A stretch of DNA of 64,000 nucleotides from contig NZ_UGNV01000001.1 of the NCBI RefSeq assembly GCF_900452395.1, forward strand, positions 328,501-392,500, in the 5' to 3' direction. The notes under the pieces were generated by a model that saw only the letters and a list, made by a program, of their open reading frames with translations, was not told the DNA's origin and ran no database searches. Of this stretch, positions 16,190-25,582 are shown in pieces. The stretch is from Legionella beliardensis. Lineage in GTDB: Bacteria > Pseudomonadota > Gammaproteobacteria > Legionellales > Legionellaceae. A program made the position numbers and the translations under genes. Position 1 is the stretch's first letter, and every line of letters begins with the position of its first letter.

Positions 16190-17695
16190 ATGCAGTCCCC
16201 TATTAATGCCTTAGCAGTTTCTTATCAGCCTGGTCAACAGGCCTACTTTACCCTCGGCAATATTATTTTTGATAATCAAGTAAGTGCTGAAGCATCCGTT
16301 AATCTTCTTTTAAAAAATATTAATCGCCATGGACTAATTACGGGCGCAACAGGGACTGGCAAAACTAAAACAATACAGGTTTTATGTGAGCAATTGTCTC
16401 TAGCAGGCATTCCTTCTTTCGTGATGGATATAAAAGGTGATATATCGGGACTCGCGATGCCTGCTAAAATAAATGATTTTTTAAAAAGCCGCAGTCAACA
16501 ATCAAATCTACCTTATACCCCACGAGCTTATCCGGTGGAGTTATTTACTTTAAATAATAAGATGCAGGGTGTGCCACTGCGTACGACGTTGATGGATTTT
16601 GGTGCGTCTTTATTTGCTCGTCTCTTAGAACTCAATGAAACTCAAGCCAGTGTTATTACAGTTATGTTTGAATTTGCAAAAGCGAAAAAACGGCCACTGA
16701 TTACGCTCGCTGATTTTAAGGCGCTTTTACAGTTTATCCAAACAGATGCTGGCAAAGCAGAATTTAAAGCGCAATTTGGTGCAATTGCTAGTACGTCAAC
16801 TAGCATTATTTTGCGTAAAATTATTGATTTAGAGGCACAAGGCTTAGAAAATTTTTTTGCAAAGCCCGCATTTAAGATAGAGGATTTATTGCGTGTAAAT
16901 GCCGAGCAAGAAGGAATTATATCTATTTTACGCTTAATGGATATGCAAGAAAAGCCAAAGCTATTTTCTACCTTTATGATTAAATTGCTTACCGATGTTT
17001 ACAAAACATTGTCCGAAGTTGGCGATACGATTAAACCTAAATTAGTTTTATTTATTGATGAGGCGCATCTAATTTTTAGTCAAGCTAATCAATCATTATT
17101 GCAGCTGTTAGAAACAATGGTTAAATTAATTCGTTCCAAAGGGGTTGGTATTATTTTTTGTACGCAAACACCTAATGATATTCCTGCTAATATATTGAGC
17201 CAGCTTGGCTTAAAAATTCAGCATGCTTTACGTGCTTTTACCGCAAAAGATAGGCAAGCAATTAAATTGGTGGCGCAAAATTTCCCACCGTCAGATGATT
17301 ACAATATTGAACAGCTACTTACTTCCCTTAGTATAGGTGAAGCATTAGTTACGGCTTTGGATGAGCGAGGTCAACCCACACCTGTTGCTCAATGTTTAAT
17401 GCGCCCGCCCGAATCCCGAATGGGGCCCTTAACAACCTCAGAGATAAACACGATTATGGCCAATTCAGTATTATTAGAACGCTATAGCAAAATAGAAACA
17501 GCACCACAGGTTGCCACTAGTTTATCCCGTAAGAAAAACTCATTACCGAAAAAAACACCAAAAGCGAAGGGGAAGAAAGAAGCGCCGTCAGTTATGACGA
17601 CCTTAAGTAAAAATACCTTAGTTCGTCAGCTCGTTAGACAAGTTTTTCGAGAAATAACTAACGCTATTTTGCGTGCCGTTAAATTAAAGAAATAA
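16190..17695 (+). CDS. HerA/YjgR-type P-loop ATPase (DUF853)
   Basis: A 501-residue ATPase of the HerA-FtsK superfamily, the length of E. coli YjgR. The Walker A motif GATGTGKTKT is at about residue 50, followed by DIKGDISGLA. Walker B is VLFIDEAHLIFS at about 290, and the sensor-like IIFCTQTP at about 322. The C-terminal 70 residues are basic (KKNSLPKKTPKAKGKKE). Cellular role unknown; the family is predicted to pump DNA or protein. It ends one base before the convergent amidohydrolase gene. No RBS is evident at the ATG. Confidence 0.85.
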   Translation: MQSPINALAVSYQPGQQAYFTLGNIIFDNQVSAEASVNLLLKNINRHGLITGATGTGKTKTIQVLCEQLSLAGIPSFVMDIKGDISGLAMPAKINDFLKSRSQQSNLPYTPRAYPVELFTLNNKMQGVPLRTTLMDFGASLFARLLELNETQASVITVMFEFAKAKKRPLITLADFKALLQFIQTDAGKAEFKAQFGAIASTSTSIILRKIIDLEAQGLENFFAKPAFKIEDLLRVNAEQEGIISILRLMDMQEKPKLFSTFMIKLLTDVYKTLSEVGDTIKPKLVLFIDEAHLIFSQANQSLLQLLETMVKLIRSKGVGIIFCTQTPNDIPANILSQLGLKIQHALRAFTAKDRQAIKLVAQNFPPSDDYNIEQLLTSLSIGEALVTALDERGQPTPVAQCLMRPPESRMGPLTTSEINTIMANSVLLERYSKIETAPQVATSLSRKKNSLPKKTPKAKGKKEAPSVMTTLSKNTLVRQLVRQVFREITNAILRAVKLKK

Positions 17696-17696
17696 T

Positions 17697-18419
17697 TTAG
17701 AGGCTTTTTTCTGTAGTATATAATTGCTCTAGTAGCAGTAATGTCGCAACTAAGGCACTATTTAGTTGCGCCAGCGCACTCGCTTGCTCGGTCAAACTTT
17801 GTTTGCATTCTAATTCTAAGCCCACATAATCTTCAGCCGCGTATTTTTTTCTTAAGCTTGTAGTAAAGCCATCACTAATTCCGCGATAGGGATAATTTAG
17901 GCGTACTTGTAATTGATCGTCATGCTGTTTTAATAAATATTGCCAGTGCCGAGCAATACGTTGTTCAGCCGCGCGTTTAGGGTCATAGAGAAAACCAATG
18001 TCTGTATTGCGGCTAATTCCATTCAATATGGGCGTAAAGCTATGAATAGATAAATGCCAAACTTGGTAACCTTTCGCGATACTTGTTTGAATTAATTGCT
18101 CTATTGCTTGTCTAAAAGGCAAATAATAAGATTGGATTAATTGATTTTTTTCTTCAAGTGAGCAGGCTTTTGAAATTTCAGAAAAACAGGTTTTGTGCTT
18201 AAGGCTTCGATTACAATCAATTAATAAACGACTAACGGTGGCGCAAATTAAAGGAGAGTGTAAAGCATTACTGAGGTAGCTTGCGATATCTAATGCGCCA
18301 ATATCAAATCCTCTATGAGAATTGAGTAAAGGCTCATGATGCGCAAAATAATGATTATAAGCTGGAGGTATCGTATTGACTGCATGCTCGCAGCTTAAAA
18401 TAACGTTTATCTCTCTCAC
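17697..18419 (-). CDS. N-formylglutamate amidohydrolase family enzyme
   Basis: Zinc hydrolase of 240 residues. FGase motifs: LSCEHAVNTIPPAY, NSHRGFDIGAL, LLIDCNRSL and LSIHSFTPILNG. The family cleaves formyl or other N-acyl amide bonds of glutamate. It is the last gene of a four-gene operon: its GTG start overlaps the stop of the GCS2-like gene by 4 bases. No histidine-degradation genes are near, so I infer processing of a product of the two ligases upstream rather than the Hut pathway. Confidence 0.85.
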   Translation of the reverse strand: MREINVILSCEHAVNTIPPAYNHYFAHHEPLLNSHRGFDIGALDIASYLSNALHSPLICATVSRLLIDCNRSLKHKTCFSEISKACSLEEKNQLIQSYYLPFRQAIEQLIQTSIAKGYQVWHLSIHSFTPILNGISRNTDIGFLYDPKRAAEQRIARHWQYLLKQHDDQLQVRLNYPYRGISDGFTTSLRKKYAAEDYVGLELECKQSLTEQASALAQLNSALVATLLLLEQLYTTEKSL

Positions 18420-19639
18420 GATGGATTAAATTGTTGATTAGTTAATAAACAATGGCTAAGCTGGCGATAAATACTCATTAAGGCACTCTGGCTTAATTTC
18501 GGGCCACTCGCTTTTAACAATCGTTCACTTAAATTACCTTGGCTTAAAATATATTCTAAGGCGCGTTGACTGCCCTCATCTAATTGGTGACTAATTTGTT
18601 CAATAAGTTGACACCATACGTCACGACATGTGCTTACCGCTTGCTTTAATTGCCATTGCGATAACAATTCTCTATTGTCAATAATCGTCGTTAACCCATT
18701 AACCTTGGTTTGATCATAAAGCGCTTTTAAATTCTTAGTCGGATAGGGATTGTCTAAAAAGTAATGCGACTGGTTAATCCACTGTTTAAGGATATAAAAC
18801 ACCGCTTTTGCAATGGCAATATCAGCAGTGACGCATTCTTGCGTATCTAATATCCGAATTTCAATGGCTTTATGCTTAAATTTAGGAATAGCTGCCCGCG
18901 AGTTTAGCCACTCATGTTGCAATATTTTTTGTTCATCATAGAGGCTAATAGCATCATACATAGGCTGTAGAATTTTTTGCTGATATTCAGCTTCTGAGCT
19001 TATAAATTCTGGAATAATATCGCCACTTATAGCAGGAATTTTACGTTGATTGCTGCCATAAAAATCTAGACGCGTATCTTTTATCCCGGTAACCGCGCCT
19101 TCAAGAAAGGGAGTACTTGCTGCTAGTGCAGGTAAAAGAGGTAATAATAAACGAATAGCATTATGTAATTGATTAAATTCAGTGTCATTGGCAAAGGGTA
19201 AGTTAATATGCATGCTTTGCAGATTTGACCAGCCATGCCCCTTGCAATTAAAAATCTTATCAAATTGCTGATAAATATCGTTATTACCATGTGGCCAGCG
19301 TTTTGTTTCTTGTAGCGGATTCATCCAGGGGTGGGCACCTGTCGGTAATAATTGTAAATGGTGTTCAGCTAAAATAGGATTAATTGTCGTAATAGCCTTT
19401 TGGAAATGCTCTGCTAATGGCTCCGTTAAGGGGCGTGGGCCATTGTTTTTTAGCTCAAGTACATGCAGTACTAATTCATTGCTGACAGCAATATCATCTA
19501 AATTAGTTTCATTTACTAATTCACCAGCCAATTGTTTTAAAATAATATCGCTTTTGGGCTGTACATTTAAAGATGTTTTATCAACCAGCATATATTCAAT
19601 TTCAATACCAATTACCGAGAAAATAGAATAATTAGACAT
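18416..19639 (-). CDS. GCS2-family carboxylate-amine ligase
   Basis: A glutamate-cysteine-ligase-type (glutamine-synthetase fold) enzyme of 407 residues. The N-terminal metal/ATP motif GIEIEYMLVD corresponds to the family's GxExE; also HPWMNP, SMHINLPF, and AIEIRILDTQE near residue 270. The family joins the gamma-carboxylate of glutamate or a similar acid to an amine. ATG 19639 is chosen because AGGAAG lies 7 bases upstream; an ATG at 19645 is only 1 base from it. It overlaps the ATP-grasp gene by 8 bases and the amidohydrolase by 4. Confidence 0.82.
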   Translation of the reverse strand: MSNYSIFSVIGIEIEYMLVDKTSLNVQPKSDIILKQLAGELVNETNLDDIAVSNELVLHVLELKNNGPRPLTEPLAEHFQKAITTINPILAEHHLQLLPTGAHPWMNPLQETKRWPHGNNDIYQQFDKIFNCKGHGWSNLQSMHINLPFANDTEFNQLHNAIRLLLPLLPALAASTPFLEGAVTGIKDTRLDFYGSNQRKIPAISGDIIPEFISSEAEYQQKILQPMYDAISLYDEQKILQHEWLNSRAAIPKFKHKAIEIRILDTQECVTADIAIAKAVFYILKQWINQSHYFLDNPYPTKNLKALYDQTKVNGLTTIIDNRELLSQWQLKQAVSTCRDVWCQLIEQISHQLDEGSQRALEYILSQGNLSERLLKASGPKLSQSALMSIYRQLSHCLLTNQQFNPS

Positions 19640-21086
19640 ACCCATGCTTCCTACGAATTCGTTGTAAAAAGACATTCATCACTTGATGATAAAGCGATTC
19701 ACCAAGTAGTTTGTCTTCCAATCCATTATCAATATTAGGATTATCATTTACTTCAATGACATAATGTTTATCGTTATGGCTTTTCATATCAACACCATAT
19801 AAGCCGTCGCCAATTAAGCGAGTGACTTTTAGTGCTGTTTTAATCACGGCTTCTGGTACTTCATGAATCGGCACTGTTTCAACTTTACCCTCACGTGTAT
19901 CTTTTGTGGCATCCCAATTATAAATTTGCCAATGGTCTTTAGCCATATAATAGCGACAAGCAAAAATAGGTCGATTGTCTAAAATACCAATGCGCCAATC
20001 AAATTCTGTTGGAATGAAGGGCTGAATCAGAACCAGATCGGAGGTTTTAAAAAATTGTGATAATGATTTTTGCAGCGCTTTACTGTCTTCAATTTTAATG
20101 ACTCCATGCGAAAAAGCACCATCTGGTTTTTTTAATACACATGGAAAATCAATTTGCGGCGCTTCTTTATCATATTTACTTAAAAAGAGCGTTTCTGGTG
20201 TTAAAATTTGATGATTGCGCATTAATTCAGCCAAATAGACCTTATTACTGCATTTAACAATCGATTGCGGATCATCAATTACTACCATATTTTGTTGATG
20301 AGCATACCTTGCCATACGATAGGTATAATGGTTTACGGCCGTTGTTGCCCGAATAAATAAGGCATCGTATTCAGCAATAGATTTACTGTCACTTTTTTCT
20401 ATAAAATCAACATTAAGCCCCATTTCTTCACCGGTGTGGGCAAAGAACTCTAAGGCTTTCTTATTGGAAGGTGCGTTCGTTTCGCTAGGATCAACTAAAA
20501 TAGCTAAATCATGATAGCGTTGTTTTTTACGCCATTGATGGAAGCGCTTTTTAGATAAATAGCTTTCCGCCGCTTCCTTCATGAATTCAAGATGATTTGC
20601 TGGTATATCTGCTAGCGATAAGGCTTGTAAATGTTTGATACGCCATTGCTTTTTACGCTCTAAGGTAAAGCGTAAGAGTGGTAATGGGAAAAGGCCATGT
20701 AATTTCTTAGCAAGTAAGGCATGACGTTTTGCCATGTTTTGACCAAAGTAAAGACTAAAAACGAACTCATCTGTTTTAATGTCATGTAAGCTATGTTCTA
20801 TTTCTTCATCAATTTCTTGCGAAATGAGTTTAGATAGACTCGTACTTAATACGTCTTGAATACTATCAACCGAAGGTATTGCTTTGTGATCGCGTGCATG
20901 AGCAAGTAATGAAACGTAGTAGCCAATGCTTTGATGGTTATAGGATTGGCAGAGATTAATCACACGCATGGCTTTATTTTGAGTATATTCTTCATGAGAT
21001 AGGTAGTTTCTTGCATGAACAATAGTGGCAAGGTGGCTTAAAAACTCCCAACTGGGAGGTTCATCAGTAACGATTATAGTTTGCAT
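19632..21086 (-). CDS. RimK-like ATP-grasp ligase with N-terminal RLAN-type domain
   Basis: A 484-residue protein. Residues 1-200 look like the N-terminal domain of RimK-family proteins (RLAN). The rest is an ATP-grasp fold: FIRATTAVNHYTYRMA, VYLAELMRNHQILTPET, FPCVLKKPDGAFSHGV, LIQPFIPTEFDWRIG and the metal-binding VIEVNDNPNIDNG. ATP-grasp ligases activate a carboxylate as acyl phosphate and join it to an amine. It begins inside the end of the C39-like gene (13-base overlap) with AGGGAG 7 bases before its ATG. Substrates unknown. Confidence 0.88.
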   Translation of the reverse strand: MQTIIVTDEPPSWEFLSHLATIVHARNYLSHEEYTQNKAMRVINLCQSYNHQSIGYYVSLLAHARDHKAIPSVDSIQDVLSTSLSKLISQEIDEEIEHSLHDIKTDEFVFSLYFGQNMAKRHALLAKKLHGLFPLPLLRFTLERKKQWRIKHLQALSLADIPANHLEFMKEAAESYLSKKRFHQWRKKQRYHDLAILVDPSETNAPSNKKALEFFAHTGEEMGLNVDFIEKSDSKSIAEYDALFIRATTAVNHYTYRMARYAHQQNMVVIDDPQSIVKCSNKVYLAELMRNHQILTPETLFLSKYDKEAPQIDFPCVLKKPDGAFSHGVIKIEDSKALQKSLSQFFKTSDLVLIQPFIPTEFDWRIGILDNRPIFACRYYMAKDHWQIYNWDATKDTREGKVETVPIHEVPEAVIKTALKVTRLIGDGLYGVDMKSHNDKHYVIEVNDNPNIDNGLEDKLLGESLYHQVMNVFLQRIRRKHGYV

Positions 21087-21808
21087 TTCATAGCTCCCTT
21101 AGGTTGAATGATTAATAAATTTGCGTCATAGGTTAGTACACCTAGCATAATTGCATTAATAAGTCGATTACTACTTACTTTATAATAATTATCATGAGAC
21201 AGGGGATTTTCGCGATGTGGATCAGCAACAATGATTAATCTTTTTGGTTTATCGTAACCGCACAGTACAACGAAATGGCCACAAGGCGTGCCGCGAATAT
21301 CATCATAGAGGCCTTGCCCGTGTTTATTATAAATTTCTCGGGCACTGCGATATAAATATGTGGCACTTAGGCCAGTTAAAATGGGGACTTGCTGATTAAA
21401 ATATTGACTTAATAGTTTAACACTTAAAGTTCTAAAGCGTATTTGGCCGCCTAATTCGATATAATCTAAATAGGAATGACTGGCCTGTACAAAACGTCTC
21501 GTTCGTTTATATTTCATCTGCGTTCTAAGCTTTCTTTTTAATAACGCAGGGCAGGCAATGCCATCGTTTTCAAACCAAGTTGGATCAAAAACTGCAAGAT
21601 TATTAACGTATAAGGTTGTGTCAAATCCTTGTAAGAGTGCATGCTTACCAAGCATCGATGCTAAGGTACCGCCTGAAAGAGAGCGTTCAACCGTATTAAC
21701 AATCTCTTCTAAAGATAAATCTAGATTATAGTAGCGATAAATTGCATGCAAGCTAGTCGGACCACAGGATTCGTCATCAGGTTGAGTATGGATTGTTAAA
21801 TCAATCAT
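21074..21808 (-). CDS. C39-like papain-fold peptidase/transferase
   Basis: A 244-residue protein. The catalytic cysteine is in DESCGPTSLHAIYRYY near residue 15, histidine in GHFVVLCGYD and aspartate in IVADPHRE, the order of C39 bacteriocin-processing peptidases. No secretion signal or transporter domain, so it acts in the cytosol. ATG 21808 starts just before the conserved region; a TTG at 21838 would add 10 residues without support. First gene of the amide-ligase operon; it may trim, transfer or cyclise the product. Confidence 0.78.
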   Translation of the reverse strand: MIDLTIHTQPDDESCGPTSLHAIYRYYNLDLSLEEIVNTVERSLSGGTLASMLGKHALLQGFDTTLYVNNLAVFDPTWFENDGIACPALLKRKLRTQMKYKRTRRFVQASHSYLDYIELGGQIRFRTLSVKLLSQYFNQQVPILTGLSATYLYRSAREIYNKHGQGLYDDIRGTPCGHFVVLCGYDKPKRLIIVADPHRENPLSHDNYYKVSSNRLINAIMLGVLTYDANLLIIQPKGAMKCKL

Positions 21809-21939
21809 AATAGCAGCTTCGACAATTCCCTTATTCAATTTATTAACGTTAAAATCAAAGGCCTCTCATGTCAAATAATCTTTATTTATAAAGACTTAAC
21901 TATTTTTTAGCCTTCTATCTTCTTATTAAGAAAGCATAC

Positions 21940-23262
21940 TTAAAGTAAGTGTGCAACAAAAATTACAAGTGGAACCAGTAATCCAAATGATAAGATAAGC
22001 ATAGCAGGAAATAGTAAATAATTCTTTCTTGTAGTTGAGAAGGCTGCCATGGTTGACTTGTTCGCTAGCGGTTTATGTAAGAGATAGACTAAAATCAGTA
22101 AACCATAAAAGTAAATTGATAAGACGGTTAACTTAAAGAAAATAAAAGGCATATCACGTTCGGGTACGTAGCCTAGCGGGAAATTAAGGAGGAGTAGGCT
22201 GATTAACCCTAAATTAGCATAGTGTATATTTAAAGTCGGTTGCCTGCATAAGGTTTCATAGAGATAGGCAAAAGGCATGATTAATAGTGGAAAATAATAC
22301 AGCCACCCCAAAGGGCTCATAAAAAGCATCATGACTAACGTTAAGCAAAAAGAACGATGATCATTTGTTTGAATCCTATCAATTTTTTTTACATACCAAA
22401 TTAAAAGGATTAAAAAAATAACCGCATAAATCGCATGCACAAACCATAGACTTTGATGATTATCCGCAGAATCAATTAAAAGACGAAATAAGAAGCCATA
22501 AAAAGACGCATTCCATAGATCACCATACCAAAGAACACGATGTACCATATCAAAATAGAGCGTATAAATATGAATACCATGGGTAATAATAGGAATTAAA
22601 TGCGTAATGATACAAGTTATAATGGTTACCATTAATACGCGATAGCGCCTTTGCTTTAAGGCAAAGAAAAATAATAATGCGGGAAAGATTTTAAGGGTAA
22701 TAATAAACCCCCAAAGAAATCCAGCTAAGTAATCATTTTTTCTTAGATAAAAATAATAACCGCCGATAATAAAAAATAATAATAAGCTACCTACTTGGAC
22801 AATTGTTGTGCTTATTACTGTTGAATAAAAACCTAAATAAATGATAAATAAATAAAACCAATTTTTTTTAAAAGTTTGTGGTGATACGCATATTTTGAAA
22901 GAAAAATAGGCACCTATTAAACCTGAGATAAATAATATGAAGAACCAAATAACGGTGGCTAGGCGATAACTAAGTTTTGTAAGTGGCTCAATTAATTCAA
23001 GAAAAAAAGGTGGATTTAAATTAATCGGAAGTTTGACTAGGTTAGTAGGTAGGAAATTACTGACTAATACTTTATAAGGGTTAGAATGCTTCAAATAAGC
23101 GGTGGCTGACGCATAAAATGAAATAAAATCTAGGCGTAAGTCTAGCCTAATTAAAAAATAAAAAAGTAATATATAAGTTAGGATAACAAAAAAGGGGAAC
23201 CCTCGCTTGAATGCATTATAATACATGGCAGTCCTTAGCTGACCAGTATTTATATTGTTCAT
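21940..23262 (-). CDS. GT87-like polyprenyl-linked glycosyltransferase (DUF2029)
   Basis: Integral membrane protein of about 440 residues with ten or more hydrophobic helices. A first periplasmic loop has DFISFYASATAYL and NPPFFLELIEP, typical of DUF2029/GT87 alpha-mannosyltransferases that use lipid-phosphate sugars. ATG 23262 is preferred: it starts one base after the stop of the DUF4442 gene with GGAA 8 bases upstream. The two are therefore translationally linked. The sugar acceptor is unknown. Confidence 0.72.
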   Translation of the reverse strand: MNNINTGQLRTAMYYNAFKRGFPFFVILTYILLFYFLIRLDLRLDFISFYASATAYLKHSNPYKVLVSNFLPTNLVKLPINLNPPFFLELIEPLTKLSYRLATVIWFFILFISGLIGAYFSFKICVSPQTFKKNWFYLFIIYLGFYSTVISTTIVQVGSLLLFFIIGGYYFYLRKNDYLAGFLWGFIITLKIFPALLFFFALKQRRYRVLMVTIITCIITHLIPIITHGIHIYTLYFDMVHRVLWYGDLWNASFYGFLFRLLIDSADNHQSLWFVHAIYAVIFLILLIWYVKKIDRIQTNDHRSFCLTLVMMLFMSPLGWLYYFPLLIMPFAYLYETLCRQPTLNIHYANLGLISLLLLNFPLGYVPERDMPFIFFKLTVLSIYFYGLLILVYLLHKPLANKSTMAAFSTTRKNYLLFPAMLILSFGLLVPLVIFVAHLL

Positions 23263-23263
23263 C

Positions 23264-23740
23264 CTATTTTCCAATGACCTTTATCGATAACTCAAGGTTA
23301 AAACTTGCTACCAATTCTGGTTTATGCGGGTAATGAGTCAAGGCTTCGATAGGAATAATTCGGTTAACTCGTTCTTTGGTTTGTTTAGATTCTATAATCA
23401 TTTCTTTAACCGAGTCGCCTGCTTTACAAACAAAATAAACTTCTGATTCGGGGCGTTTAATGAACTGTGCTTCAAACGATTTAAAAGCTAAGGATATTTT
23501 TTCATTAATTTGTCTTGCATGATAGAAACCGTGTAAACCACCTGCTAAATCAGCGCCAACAGCTAAAGCGCCAAAGTACATCGAATTTAGATGATTTTTA
23601 CTGCGGCGAGTTAAAGGTAATTTAATAATAATGTTTTGCTCATTTAGCTCGATTATCTTAGGCTTCAAATAACCAATCAAGGCAACTTTAAAGTGTCCAA
23701 AATACCAAAGAAAAAATTTAAAACGTGTTAAAATCGGCAT
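23264..23740 (-). CDS. DUF4442 hot-dog-fold protein
   Basis: A 158-residue protein of the PaaI/YiiD-C thioesterase-like type. The central helix region is NHLNSMYFGALAVGADLAGGLHGF, with a C-terminal strand pair ending LELSIKVIGK. Members are putative acyl-CoA thioesterases, but the usual catalytic acid is not obvious here. Coupled to the GT87-like gene downstream. Confidence 0.75.
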   Translation of the reverse strand: MPILTRFKFFLWYFGHFKVALIGYLKPKIIELNEQNIIIKLPLTRRSKNHLNSMYFGALAVGADLAGGLHGFYHARQINEKISLAFKSFEAQFIKRPESEVYFVCKAGDSVKEMIIESKQTKERVNRIIPIEALTHYPHKPELVASFNLELSIKVIGK

Positions 23741-23769
23741 GAGGCTAAATCCTTTTAATCAATTAAAAC

Positions 23770-24327
23770 TTAAGAAGACGCTTTATTTATCTTTAAATGA
23801 GTAATTACTTTTTTTACACCGCGAATGGCTGCAACGCGCTTAATAATCGCGGCAATTGACTTGTTACTTTTAACTTGCCCACTTAGAGTCACGATACCAT
23901 TAATGGTGGTCGCGTTAATGCCTACTAAAGGAATAGATTCATCATCGAGTACTTTCGCTTTAAGAACAGCCGCTTCCACTTTAGCCGTGATGTAGGTGTC
24001 TGTTAATGCGGTATTGACCTGTTTAATTTCTAAATCTTCTACATCGATAGAGACAACACCCTTTGTTGAGTTAGCCAGGCGTAATGCTTTAACAAACGCT
24101 TCATTATTTTTCACATAACCTGATAATTTTACCACGCCATTTTCTGTCGAAACAGAGATTTTAAGTGGATTAAGATCGCTATCCTTTGTAAACTTGGCTG
24201 TAATTTTAGTGGTTATTAATGAATCACTAATAGTCTGCTCAATTTCCTTAAGGTTGGGTTCTGTATAGCCGGTATTTACCGCGCCTACTACCAACAGTAC
24301 AAGGATTAAATTTTTCAAAAATTGCAT
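23770..24327 (-). CDS. periplasmic BON-domain protein (OsmY-like)
   Basis: Exported protein of about 185 residues. The signal peptide MQFLKNLILVLLVVGAVNTGYTE is followed by two BON domains: ITAKFTKDSDLNPLKISV ... GVVKLSGYVKN, then ITAKVEAAVLKAKVLDD ... GIVTLSGQVKS. BON domains bind membranes or phospholipid and are linked to envelope stress. ATG 24327 gives the canonical signal peptide; a TTG four codons upstream is less likely. No recognisable SD. Confidence 0.88.
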   Translation of the reverse strand: MQFLKNLILVLLVVGAVNTGYTEPNLKEIEQTISDSLITTKITAKFTKDSDLNPLKISVSTENGVVKLSGYVKNNEAFVKALRLANSTKGVVSIDVEDLEIKQVNTALTDTYITAKVEAAVLKAKVLDDESIPLVGINATTINGIVTLSGQVKSNKSIAAIIKRVAAIRGVKKVITHLKINKASS

Positions 24328-24412
24328 GGTATTGGCCAAAAGTAAAAGAGATGAGAATTATAACAGTTTTAAAAAGCTACCAATAGCTTTCCAGCGGTGT
24401 CAGTACACAGAT

Positions 24413-24435
24413 TTACCCACAAAAATTGTGGGTAA
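24413..24435. other. strong hairpin between LRR-like gene and BON gene
   Basis: TTACCCACAA-AAA-TTGTGGGTAA: perfect 10-base stem with 3-base loop. It sits 86 bases upstream of the BON gene start and 92 bases after the stop of the LRR-like gene, both read on the minus strand. There is no T-run on either side, so it may be a regulatory or processing hairpin rather than a classical terminator. Confidence 0.45.
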
Positions 24436-24526
24436 GTTGCTAGGATCGCGAAATATAGTTTATTACGCTACTAATTAGGCGCTGCCGAGATAATAATCCT
24501 TTAGACCATACTGGCGTGCTTCATCA

Positions 24527-25582
24527 TTAACTTAAACTTAATCCCATGCTGTTATCTTGATTTACTTTTTGTTTATTTTCATTTTCGTAAGCTAAGTGCT
24601 CAATAAAGCGAATGCGTCTGGCTAAAGAGCCCGTTGGATTACCTAATTTAATATTATGTAGAGCATCTAGCAAACCGGGTAAGTTAGTGCTTTTACTGAT
24701 GATCTCATCTACTGCATCAATATGATGCCTATTCCAGTGGCCACTAAAGAATCGAGTAGCCCCAGGAAGATAACTATCTGATTTAGTATAGTCTTTTAAT
24801 ATAGCTAAAGCCTGATCGAAAGTAGCGTTATCATTATCTTGTAATTTTTCTGTGATTTCCTTATAAGATTTAGGAAAAAATAACTCATGCATGTTTATAT
24901 ATCTTCCCGCGGAGCTTCCTACCCATGCTAGATGCGGTACTAACACCCTCTCTACAGAAACAGGCAAATGAATTAATAAATTTTTCAACCTTTCATCCTC
25001 AATACTTTCCTCAAAAGGATCGAGGTTTCCCATATTTAATCCTTTCAATTTCTTATGAAAAGCTCCAAAAATAGATGCTAAGTCTTTATCAGCATATACC
25101 TCAAATAAATTAGGTAAGCTAATGTGGGTAATATGGGCAGGAATAGTTTGAATAAGGGCTTTAATTGTTGCGATATCTGTCCTGTCAACAGTAGACTTAT
25201 CAAATAATTTAGATAAGCTAAGGTGAGTAATATGGTCAGGAAGATGTTGAATAATCTTTAGTACAGATGAGATATCTGTTTTACTAGTAAACTCAACGCT
25301 CGTTATTTGCTCAGGAATCGCTTTTAATACCTCTGGAGACTGCAATTGCTTTAAGTCAAAAGAAATTGCAGTAGCATCATTCGGAATTGACTTCAAAGCA
25401 GTGTTAATTGCCATCGCCGTCGCGGTTATAGGGTTATCGTGATCCTCTGATTGTTTAATAACGATAATTCTATTAAACCGCCCACCAATTAGATTAGGTT
25501 TATCTTCTATAGCAAAACCAGGATGGGTAATTTCTTTTTTATCCTGGTTATTTGTGCGCGAAGTATAAAAAAATACAAACAT
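24527..25582 (-). CDS. leucine-rich-repeat-like protein, possible effector
   Basis: A 351-residue protein. Residues about 60-210 carry degenerate repeats of the form L-x-x-(I/L)-P-x-x-(I/V)-(T/E)-x-(L/I/V): IPEQITSVEF, LPDHITHLSLSKLF, IPAHITHISLPNLF, LPVSVERVLVPHL. The C-terminal ~120 residues (LKDYTKSDSYL, RFFSGHWNRHH, LARRIRFIEHLA) look like a separate helical domain I associate with Legionella proteins. The tail ends in GLSLS. ATG 25582 has GGA 6 bases upstream; a TTG at 25624 would add 14 residues. A run of 12 T lies about 45 bases upstream of the start. Confidence 0.62.
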   Translation of the reverse strand: MFVFFYTSRTNNQDKKEITHPGFAIEDKPNLIGGRFNRIIVIKQSEDHDNPITATAMAINTALKSIPNDATAISFDLKQLQSPEVLKAIPEQITSVEFTSKTDISSVLKIIQHLPDHITHLSLSKLFDKSTVDRTDIATIKALIQTIPAHITHISLPNLFEVYADKDLASIFGAFHKKLKGLNMGNLDPFEESIEDERLKNLLIHLPVSVERVLVPHLAWVGSSAGRYINMHELFFPKSYKEITEKLQDNDNATFDQALAILKDYTKSDSYLPGATRFFSGHWNRHHIDAVDEIISKSTNLPGLLDALHNIKLGNPTGSLARRIRFIEHLAYENENKQKVNQDNSMGLSLS

